DNA of 23,022 bases from Nemertoderma westbladi (Eukaryota; Xenacoelomorpha; Nemertodermatida; Nemertodermatidae). Below, piece after piece: positions 1-9,591 of the stretch; the stretch's first letter is position 1, and each line of letters starts with the position of its first letter. The stretch is from the NCBI GenBank assembly GCA_032718475.1, contig JAUCBJ010001008.1, positions 1 to 23,022 on the forward strand, read 5' to 3'. Under the pieces are notes generated by a model. It was not told the origin of the DNA and did no database searches. It saw only the letters and a program-made list of their open reading frames with translations. A program made the translations under genes and the position numbers.

Positions 1-2
1 GT

Positions 3-419
3 CTATCTCGGCCCCTTCCTTGGTCTCTTTAAGTAGTTTCCGGGTCGCGTTGTAGGCCCGTCGAAGTCGATCGCTGACCCCGACGTCCTCGTCGCCGACC
101 TCTCCTCCATCTCTCCGGGTCCGGCGTCATACCGGCGGCCCCACCGTCGCCGTTCCGGTGGGCCGTCCATCACCCTCGGCCTGTGGCTGGCCAGCGACAT
201 CGACTCGTCTCTTTCTCCTCCCGACTCATCCTTCCTTTCTCTCAGCTCGACTCCCCCTTCTCTGTACTCAACCTCCGGTTCCAGACGGCCCCCCTCATCC
301 TGAATTGCCGGATCGCCCATTACCGATGGGTCCGGCGTCGTGGGCCTATATCGTCTGGTCGCAGCCTTGCGGATCGTTAGGTCTTCGTCCGGGGTCCACG
401 TTGGCGTTATGTTGCTCAT
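3..419 (-). CDS. Unrecognised open frame, partial at the left window edge
   Basis: A 138-codon frame without a stop starts at an ATG at 417-419 (minus strand) and runs off the left edge, so its end is not seen. The product is very hydrophilic, rich in Arg, Glu, Asp, Pro and Gly, with no membrane segment, signal peptide or domain I recognise. It begins MSNITPTWTPDEDL and then has Arg-rich and Glu-rich stretches such as EYREGGVELRERKDESGGE. The stretch is clearly more GC-rich than the AT-rich DNA that follows. Such a composition could be the start of a retroelement gag-like protein, a host low-complexity protein, or an accidental frame in GC-rich DNA. No splice context or upstream promoter supports it firmly. 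Confidence 0.3.
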   Translation of the reverse strand: MSNITPTWTPDEDLTIRKAATRRYRPTTPDPSVMGDPAIQDEGGRLEPEVEYREGGVELRERKDESGGERDESMSLASHRPRVMDGPPERRRWGRRYDAGPGEMEERSATRTSGSAIDFDGPTTRPGNYLKRPRKGPR

Positions 420-489
420 CTTTCCTCTTTAGATTGGTGGCTGGCAGGTTCTAATACTTAGGGCAGCAGTCTAGATTCTAATACTGTGA

Positions 490-966
490 CGGGATCCACG
501 GAGGATCCCGGTTTATCCGGTTGTTCCAATTACGCGTCCCCGCGGGGTGAGTGAAAAGAGTATGGTTAAGAGTTCCAATATTGTTGACGCTGTAGCAGTA
601 TAAATATAATAGGATAAGCACAAACAGATATTACAGTATTGAAGTATAAATAAACTATAGGTGAATGATGGCAGCAGTGGACGGTATTAGAAGTCACCGC
701 TCTGCCCTAGCTAACCGACTAACAGAATGAGATAACTAACTGAATGATAACATGACAACTGGTAATATATTGCACGGGTTAGCCGTTGTTACATTACTCA
801 GCCGGTGCCTTCCCCCCATTGGATAATAACCCTGTTGTCGCCCTTGGAGTGTTTCCCCTCACTCCTGCTATTCTCTCTCTCTCAGGGGTGTAACCCCTGA
901 CCTCTATTGTGCGTTTCTCCTTCCCACTTTGTTGGGGTGACACGAGGTTGGGTAATCAACCTCGTG
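490..966. repeat. Cluster of short perfect hairpins
   Basis: Four inverted repeats lie within 480 bp. 490-497/503-510 is CGGGATCC with a 5-nt loop. 846-851/860-865 is GGAGTG/CACTCC. 882-888/894-900 is TCAGGGG/CCCCTGA. 941-950/957-966 is CACGAGGTTG/CAACCTCGTG with a 6-nt loop. They are GC-rich against an AT-rich background. No protein frame, tRNA or known structured RNA is recognised across 420-1020. This may be the structured leader or LTR of the element encoding the 3-419 frame, but no LTR pair is present in the window. Confidence 0.45.
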
Positions 967-1020
967 CTCCCAATATTGCTTAACGGCTCATTTTGTGGGG
1001 TGTTAGCGGAATTGGATAAG

Positions 1021-1320
1021 CTAACATAAATAATAGAAAATAATAAAAAAATTAATATAATAATAAATATTAAATAAAATATTTATATAAATATAATAAA
1101 ATATAATAATATATTTGGGTGAAAAGTTAATAATAATTATTAATAATACTGTAGTTCCGGAATAAATATCGTTTTTTAATATAAAATTATTTACTTCAAC
1201 GTTTTTATTATTTATTTTACAGTTTGAATTCCCAATGAGTTGTAGAAGAGATACTGTACCTTGGCCTACAGTTCTATATAATTCATTAAACACAACTATA
1301 TGTTACCAGTTTATATGTTA
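1021..1320. other. AT-rich spacer, no gene seen
   Basis: Mostly A/T homopolymer-like and TAATAT-type sequence. The 90-codon minus-strand frame here encodes only Ile/Asn/Tyr/Phe low-complexity residues and is explained by base composition. A 6-bp inverted repeat GTTAGC/GCTAAC (1002-1007 and 1020-1025) sits at its left border. Confidence 0.6.
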
Positions 1321-1340
1321 TATGGTTATGGGTTATATTA

Positions 1341-1530
1341 GGTTATTGGTTAATGTTTGGTTAACCCCTTCCATATATGGTTATTGGTTTATATTTGGTT
1401 AACCCCTTCCATATATGGTTATTGGTTTATGTTTAGTTTAACCCCTTACATATATGGTTATTGGTTTATGTTTAGTTTAACCCCTTCCATATATGGTTAT
1501 TGGTTTATGTTTGGTTTAACCCCTTGGATA
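1341..1530. repeat. 38/39-bp minisatellite, about 5 copies
   Basis: Units beginning GGTTATTGGTT start at 1341, 1379, 1417, 1456 and 1495, giving spacings of 38, 38, 39 and 39 bp. Each contains a TTTAACCCCTTCC-like core and ATATAT. The first two units lack one T in the run before AACCCC, which explains the change of period. Because 39 is a multiple of three, the later units read in one frame as a 13-residue repeat (IYGYWFMFSLTPS), an artefact of the repeat and not a gene. Confidence 0.85.
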
Positions 1531-1545
1531 CTGAAGAGAAAATAA

Positions 1546-2705
1546 AGGCCCCACCTAGATCACTGAATGTTTTCTTCTTTAATATAAATTCCCCATGGCA
1601 ATTTTATGTAATAACAGAGCACCTAAACTTATGAGAATATGCTACATTTATCGACCTAATCAACTTTTTTTAAAGAAATTCTATAAGATAAATGTTAAAG
1701 AACTGCCGAAACCCTTTCGAATGAGCCTAAAAATCATTAGATTTGGTTGAAAAATGGCGGAGGAGTAGTTGTGTTTTAAAAATGATAAATGTCATTCTGA
1801 GATAATTGATTTTAAAGGTTGAACCTTCCCGCGCAAAAACTGTCTGCTAATATGCGAGAATGTCTGTCAATACTTTTCTAGCAACAAGAAAGAACATAAC
1901 CAAGCTCATATTTTTGTCATGGGGATTTTCATGGTCGTTGATTTCATTTCTGAGGTCCTGTTTCACTTTGAATGAAATCTAGTTTGTCTGTATGTCTGTT
2001 TGGCGGTCTATCTGACTATCCGACAATATGTCCGTCAGATATAATAAAAGCGCACCCCTTCTATCAAAAAGTTTTGCTATAGGTCGTTTTGCTGGTCGCA
2101 GAATTAATTTCGAGTGTCAGTTTAACATTTGATGACTTTCAAATTTTCTGTTTGGCTGTCAGGCTATCGGTTATATTTTGAAGGACAGACTGACAGGCAT
2201 ATAGACAGAAACGACGATGCAAAATTGAAATAATCAGAACTGAAGTCACCGACCTGACAAGCCGTATAGGGAATTTTTTAGGCAGTTTGTATGGTTTGGT
2301 TTTTATTGACGGACAGACAAACTGAGAGACAGACCGACAATCAAACGGACAGACAACCATATATCGAGAATTAAAATAGATCTTGCTAAACGGTTTGAAA
2401 ATTTGGAATCGTGATAAAAAAAATCTGCTGTAGATTAAATCGTAAAAAAAATTTGAAAAAATTTTTGACCCGCCCCCAAGGGCTTAATACGGAAAAATTT
2501 TAAAATATAAACATTCTTCATATGTAAAATGTCAATAAAATTTCGACCTAAAAGTGCAAACCTTATATTCTTCACATGGGCGTCAAGGACTGCCATATTT
2601 GGTGGACTATAATAATTACAGCCTGAAATATTATATTTACCTCCAGAGAAGGTGTGATTCCTTGTGATTTCCTTAACCTTGGCAGTTTAATTAACCATTA
2701 ATTAA
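1546..2705. other. Intergenic DNA with a degenerate GTCTGT/ACAGAC inverted repeat
   Basis: No coding region, RNA gene or intact mobile element is recognised. Around 1985-2037 the plus strand is rich in TGTCTGT, CGGTCTATCTG and GTCCGTCA; around 2306-2358 it is rich in the complement (GACGGACAGACAAAC, GACAGACCGACAAT). The two arms are roughly inverted and bracket about 270 bp, as expected for an old fold-back or MITE-like element, but the match is imperfect and no target-site duplication was found. Confidence 0.35.
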
Positions 2706-5700
2706 TCTCACCAGACATGTACCTGGACAGAATCTATCTCAGACATAATCTATCTCACCAGAATGCACCTGAACAGAATCTATCTCACCAGAGAGTCATG
2801 CACCTGGACATAATCTATCTCACCAGACATGTACCTGGACAGAATCTATCTCACCAAACATGCACCTGAACAGAATCTCTCTCACCAGACATGTACCTGG
2901 ACAGAATCTATCTCACCAGATATGCACTTGGACAGAATCTATCTCACCAAACATGCACCTGAACAGAATCTATCTCACCAGACATGTACCTGGACAGAAT
3001 CTATCTCACCAGACATGCACCTGGACAGAATCTATCTCACCAGACGTGCACCTGAACAGAATATATCACACCAGACATGTACCTGGACAGAATCTATCTC
3101 ACCAGACATGTACCTGGACAGAATCTATCTCACCAGACATGCACCTGGACAGAATCTATCTCACCAGACGTGCACCTGAACAGAATATATCTCACCAAAC
3201 ATGTACCTGGACAGAATCTATCTCACCAGACATGTACCTGGACAGAATCTATCTTACCAGGCATGTACCTGGACAGAATCTATCTCACCAGACTGACATG
3301 TACCTGGACAGTATCTATCTCACCTGACATGTGCCTGGACAGAATCTATCTTACCAGACAGACATGCACCTGACAGTATCTATCTCACCAGACATGTACC
3401 TGGACAAAATCTATGGCACCAGACATGTACCTGGACAGAATATATCTTACCAGACATGCACCTGGACAGAATCTATCTCACCAGACATGTACCTGGACAG
3501 AATCTATCTCACCAGACATGCACCTGGACAGAATCGATCTTATCAGACGTGCACCTGAACAGAATATATCTCACCAGATATGCACCTGAACAGAATCTAT
3601 CTCACCAGCAGACATGTACCTGGACAGAATCTATCTCACCAAACATGCACCTGAACAGAATCTATCTCACCAGACATGTACCTAGACAGAATCTATCTCA
3701 CCAGACATGCACCTGGACAGAATCTATCTCACCAGACTTGCACCTGAACAGAATATATCTCACCAGACATGTACCTGGACAGAATCTATCTCTCCAGACC
3801 TGTACATGGACAGAATCTATCTCACCAAACATGCATCTGAACAGAATCTATCTCACCAGACATGTACCTGGACAGAATCTATCTCACCAGACATGCACAT
3901 GGACAGAATCTATCTCACCAGACGTGCCCCTGAACAGAATATATCTCACTAGACATGTACCTGGACAGTATCTATCTCACCAGACATGTACCTGGACAGA
4001 ATCTATCTTACCAGGCATGTACCTGGACAGAATCGATCTCACCAGACAGACATGTACCTGGACAGAATCTATCTCACCAGACATGTGCCTGAACAGAATC
4101 TATCTCACCAGACATGTACCTGGACAGAATCTATCTCACCAGACGTGCACCTAAACAGAATATATCTTACCAGACATGTACCTGGACAGAATCTATCTCA
4201 CCAAACATGCACCTGAACAGAATCTATCTCACCAGACATGTACCTGGACAGAATCTATCTCACCAGACATGCACATGGACAGAATCTATCTCACCAGACG
4301 TGCCCCTGAACAGAATCTATCTCACCAGACATGCACCTGGACAGAATCTATCTCACCAGACATGTACCTGGATAGAATCTATCTCACCAGACATGCACCT
4401 GAACAGAATCTATCTCACCAGACAGACATGCACCTGGACAAAATCTATCTCACCAGACATGAACCTGGACAGAATATATCTCACCAGATATGCACCTGGA
4501 CAGAATATATCTCACCAGACATGCACCTGGACAGATTATATATTACCAGACATGCACCTGGACAGAATCTATCTCACCAGACATGCACCTGGACATAATC
4601 TATCTCACCAGACATGTACCTAGACAGAATATATCTCACCAGACATGTACCTAGACAGAATATATCTCACCAGACATGCACCTGGACAGAATCTATCTCA
4701 CCAGACATGTACCTGGACAGAATCTATCTCACCAGACTGACATGCACCTGGACAGAATCTATCTTACCAGACATGCACCTGGACAGAATCTATCTCACCA
4801 GACGGGCACCTGAACAGAATATATCTCACCAGACATGTACCTGGACAGAATCTATCTCACCAGACGTGCACCTGAACAGAATATATCTCACCAGACATGT
4901 ACCTGGACATAATCTATCTCACCAGACATGTGCCTGGACAGAATCTATCTCACCAGACAGACATGCACCTGGACAGAATCTATCTCACCAGACATGTACC
5001 TGGACAGAATCTATCGCACCAGACATGTACCTGGACAGAATATATCTCACCAGACATGCACCTGGACAGAATCTATCTCACCAGACATGTACCTGGACAG
5101 AATCTATCTCACCAGACATGCACCTGGACAGAATCTATCTCACCAGACGGGCACCTGAACAGAATATATCTCACCAGACATGTACCTGGACAGAATTTAT
5201 CTCACCAGACATGCACATGGACAGAATCTATCTCACCAGACGTGCCCCTGAACAGAATATATCTCACTAGACATGTACCTGGACAGTATCTATCTCACCA
5301 GACATGTACCTGGACAGAATCTATCTTACCAGGCATGTACCTGGACAGAATCGATCTCACCAGACAGACATGTACCTGGACAGAATCTATCTCACCAGAC
5401 ATGTGCCTGAACAGAATCTATCTCACCAGACATGTACCTGGACAGAATCTATCTCACCAGACGTGCACCTAAACAGAATATATCTCACCAGACATGTACC
5501 TGGACAGAATCTATCTCACCAAACATGCACCTGAACAGAATCTATCTCACCAGATATGTACCTGGACAGAATCTATCTCACCAGACATGCACATGGACAG
5601 AATCTATCTCACCAGACGTGCCCCTGAACAGAATCTATCTCACCAGACATGCACCTGGACAGAATCTATCTCACCAGACATGTACCTGGATAGAATCTAT

Positions 5701-8700
5701 CTCACCAGACATGCACCTGAACAGAATCTATCTCACCAGACAGACATGCACCTGGACAAAATCTATCTCACCAGACATGCACCTGGACAGAATATATCTC
5801 ACCAGATATGCACCTGGACAGAATATATCTCACCAGACATGCACCTGGACAGATTATATATCACCAGACATGCACCTGGACAGAATCTATCTCACCAGAC
5901 ATGCACCTGGACATAATCTATCTCACCAGACATGTACCTAGACAGAATATATCTCACCAGACATGTACCTAAGCAGAATATATCTCACCAGACATGTACC
6001 TGGACAGAATCTATCTCACCAGACTGACATGCACCTGGACAGAATCTATCTTACCAGACATGCACCTGGACAGAATCTATCTCACCAGACGTGCACCTGA
6101 ACAGAATATATCTCACCAGACATGTACCTGGACAGAATCTATCTCACCAGACGTGCACCTGAACAGAATATATCTCACCAGACATGTACCTGGACATAAT
6201 CCATCTCACCAGACATGTGCCTGGACAGAATCTATCTCACCAGACAGACAATGCACCTGGACAGAATCTATCTCACCAGACATGTACCTGGACAGAATCT
6301 ATCGCACCAGACATGTACCTGGACAGAATATATCTCACCAGACATGCACCTGGACAGAATCTATCTCACTAGACATGTACCTGGACAGAATCTATCTCAC
6401 CAGACATGCACCTGGACAGAATCTATCTCACCAGACGTGCACCTGAACAGAATATATCTCACCAGACATGTACCTGGACAGAATATATCTCACCAGACAT
6501 GCACCTGGACAGAATCTATCTCACCAGACTGACATGCACCTGGACAGAATCTATCTTACCAGACATGCACCTGGACAGAATCTATCTCACCAGACGGGCA
6601 CCTGAACAGAATATATCTCACCAGACATGTACCTGGACAGAATCTATCTCACCAGACGTGCACCTGAACAGAATATATCTCACCAGACATGTACCTGGAC
6701 ATAATCTATCTCACCAGACATGTGCCTGGACAGAATCTATCTCACCAGACAGACATGCACCTGGACAGAATCTATCTCACCAGACATGTACCTGGACAGA
6801 ATCTATCTCACCAGACATGCACCTGGACAGAATCTATCTCACCAGACGGGCACCTGAACAGAATATATCTCACCAGACATGTACCTGGACAGAATTTATC
6901 TCACCAGACATGCACATGGACAGAATCTATCTCACCAGACGTGCCCCTGAACAGAATATATCTCACTAGACATGTACCTGGACAGTATCTATCTCACCAG
7001 ACATGTACCTGGACAGAATCTATCTTACCAGGCATGTACCTGGACAGAATCGATCTCACCAGACAGACATGTACCTGGACAGAATCTATCTCACCAGACA
7101 TGTGCCTGAACAGAATCTATCTCACCAGACATGTACCTGGACAGAATCTATCTCACCAGACGTGCACCTAAACAGAATATATCTCACCAGACATGTACCT
7201 GGACAGAATCTATCTCACCAAACATGCACCTGAACAGAATCTATCTCACCAGATATGTACCTGGACAGAATCTATCTCACCAGACATGCACATGGACAGA
7301 ATCTATCTCACCAGACGTGCCCCTGAACAGAATCTATCTCACCAGACATGCACCTGGACAGAATCTATCTCACCAGACATGTACCTGGATAGAATCTATC
7401 TCACCAGACATGCACCTGAACAGAATCTATCTCACCAGACAGACATGCACCTGGACAAAATCTATCTCACCAGACATGCACCTGGACAGAATATATCTCA
7501 CCAGATATGCACCTGGACAGAATATATCTCACCAGACATGCACCTGGACAGATTATATATCACCAGACATGCACCTGGACAGAATCTATCTCACCAGACA
7601 TGCACCTGGACATAATCTATCTCACCAGACATGTACCTAGACAGAATATATCTCACCAGACATGTACCTAAACAGAATATATCTCACCAGACATGTACCT
7701 GGACAGAATCTATCTCACCAGACTGACATGCACCTGGACAGAATCTATCTTACCAGACATGCACCTGGACAGAATCTATCTCACCAGACGTGCACCTGAA
7801 CAGAATATATCTCACCAGACATGTACCTGGACAGAATCTATCTCACCAGACGTGCACCTGAACAGAATATATCTCACCAGACATGTACCTGGACATAATC
7901 TATCTCACCAGACATGTGCCTGGACAGAATCTATCTCACCAGACAGACAATGCACCTGGACAGAATCTATCTCACCAGACATGTACCTGGACAGAATCTA
8001 TCGCACCAGACATGTACCTGGACAGAATATATCTCACCAGACATGCACCTGGACAGAATCTATCACACCAGACATGTACCTGGACAGAATCTATCTCACC
8101 AGACATGCACCTGGACAGAATCTATCTCACCAGACGTGCACCTGAACAGAATATATCTCACCAGACATGTACCTGGACAGAATATATCTCACCAGACATG
8201 CACCTGGACAGAATCTATCTCACCATACATGCACCTGGACAGAATCTATCTCACCAGACGTGCACCTGAACAGAATATATCTCACCAGACCTGTACCTGG
8301 ACAGAATCTATCTCACCAGACATGTACCTGGACAGAATATATATTTCACCAGACATGCACCTGGACAGAATCTATCTCACCAGACATGCACCTGGACAGA
8401 ATCTATCTCACCATACATGCACCTGGACAGAATCTATCTCACCAGACGTGCACCTGAACAGAATATATCTCACCAGACCTGTACCTGGACAGAATCTATC
8501 TCACCAGACATGTACCTGGACAGAATATATATTTCACCAGACATGCACCTGGACAGAATCTATCTCACCAGACGTGCACCTGAACAGAATATATCTCACC
8601 AGACATGTATCTGGACAGAATCTATCTCACCAGACATGCACCTGGACAGAATCTATCTCACCAGACGTGCACCTGAACAGAATCTATCTCACCAGACGTG

Positions 8701-8973
8701 CACCTGAACAGAATATATCTCACCAGACATGTACCTGGACAGAATCTATCTCACCAGACATGTACCTGGACAGAATCTATCTCACCAGACATGCACCTGG
8801 ACAGAATCTATCTCACCAGACGTGCACCTGAACAGAATATATCTCACCAGACATGTACCTGGACAGAATATATCTCACCAGACATGTACCTGGACAGAAT
8901 ATATCTCACCAGACATGCACCTGGACAGAATATATCTCACCAGACGTGCACCTGGACAGAATCTATCTCACCA
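2706..8973. repeat. 31-bp minisatellite/satellite array, about 200 copies
   Basis: The basic unit is 31 bp (reference copy 2825-2855), starting AGACATGTACCTGGACAG and ending ATCTATCTCACC. The array runs unbroken for 6.27 kb. Recurrent linked variants exist: ACATGTACCTGGACAG (type A), ACATGCACCTGGACAG (type B) and ACGTGCACCTGAACAG usually followed by AATATATC (type C). Some units carry a 4-bp insertion (GACAGACATG or GACTGACATG) or a 5-bp one (GACAGACAATG). Reference points at 3986, 5304 and 7003 start near-identical stretches, giving higher-order periods of 1318 and 1699 bp. The canonical unit has no stop codon in any plus frame and 31 is not divisible by 3, so long overlapping plus-strand frames encoding a 31-residue repeat appear throughout; they are not taken as genes. 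The flanks are AT-rich with no visible mobile-element ends. Confidence 0.97.
5304..8390. repeat. Higher-order duplication of 1699 bp inside the 31-bp array
   Basis: Diagnostic variants recur exactly 1699 bp apart: 5304/7003, 5432/7131, 6022/7721 (GACTGACATG). A 1699-bp period equals 54 units of 31 bp (1674) plus five 4-bp insertions and one 5-bp insertion (25). The neighbouring 1318-bp period (3986 to 5304) equals 42 units (1302) plus four 4-bp insertions (16). The variant GACTGACATG also occurs at 4735 and 6527, 1792 bp apart, which is 1699 plus three units, so a 93-bp loss occurred in one copy. The right end of the duplication is approximate. Confidence 0.8.
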
Positions 8974-9591
8974 ATTCCCATCGACTTTTATTTAATTCCA
9001 TTTAGTTTTATTTTTTCAATTTATATATATATATTTTGCGAATGCTTAAGAAATAATACAATAAATTGCACAATAATTACTGTACAATATATATCATATA
9101 TGAAATATATGATAATATTACAATACGTTGTTAATACTGTACGTAATTATAAAGTAAATGGGGGATTTAGCACAGGACAGGACACCAGCGAATAGCTGTA
9201 ATAGCTAGTAGCGTGCTGGTGCCCTGGGGAGGGGGGGGGGGGGGGTACGTTTGCTACTAGTGTTATTACATAATATAATTATTCTATACATAGATATGAA
9301 TATTGAAATTTATATTTATTACTTCGTGCAGCACCAATCGTAATACGTGGACGGACGCTACACTGCCGCCAATAAAAAACAGGAGTTGTATAATAAAACT
9401 AAATTTAATACTGGATGATTTAATTTTTCGTAGTTAATAATAATGGAGGAGAATATTGCAAGGTCAACTAGAATTAAAGGATAAATTAATTGGAGCAGAA
9501 ACTGTGTGTTAGATAAAATTATTATTATAATATAATTATTATAAATATAATTATTACAAATTATTTATTAATACCGTAAAAAAGAAGATAC
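8974..9591. other. AT-rich spacer with a G15 tract, no gene seen
   Basis: Mostly AT-rich sequence with TATATA runs. It contains a short inverted repeat CACCAGC/GCTGGTG (9183-9189 and 9215-9221) followed at once by a G-rich tract at 9227-9245 that ends in fifteen consecutive G. The TAATTATTATAAATATAATTATT stretches near 9520-9560 may be the degenerate 3' tail of the minus-strand LINE to the right. No coding frame is convincing. Confidence 0.5.
9231..9245 (+). repeat. Poly-G tract, 15 G
   Basis: Fifteen uninterrupted G follow GCCCTGGGGA. It is one of three long plus-strand G tracts in the window (others at 12561-12582 and 16507-16526). Such tracts can form G-quadruplexes and often vary in length in assemblies. 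Confidence 0.95.

Noticed and set aside
158-454. 98-codon plus-strand frame opposite the edge frame
   Set aside because: Shadow of GC-rich DNA; Pro/Leu/Ser low complexity with no domain.
1021-1293. 90-codon minus-strand frame
   Set aside because: Low-complexity Ile/Asn/Tyr composition caused by AT-rich DNA.
1357-1545. 62-codon frame with IYGYWFMFSLTP repeats
   Set aside because: It is the translation of the 39-bp minisatellite, with no start context or homology.
2139-2360. 73-codon minus-strand frame with Cys residues
   Set aside because: Made largely of the GACAGAC-rich repeat arm; no recognisable protein.
2706-8973. CRISPR-like array
   Set aside because: Units are head-to-tail without spacers of unique sequence, and the context is eukaryotic.
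2829-9195. Dozens of plus-strand open frames of 60-305 codons in the 31-bp array, which look like a repeat-protein family
   Set aside because: All are frame readings of one 31-bp DNA repeat with no shared start, no codon bias and all three frames equally open. They are explained by the repeat unit lacking stops.
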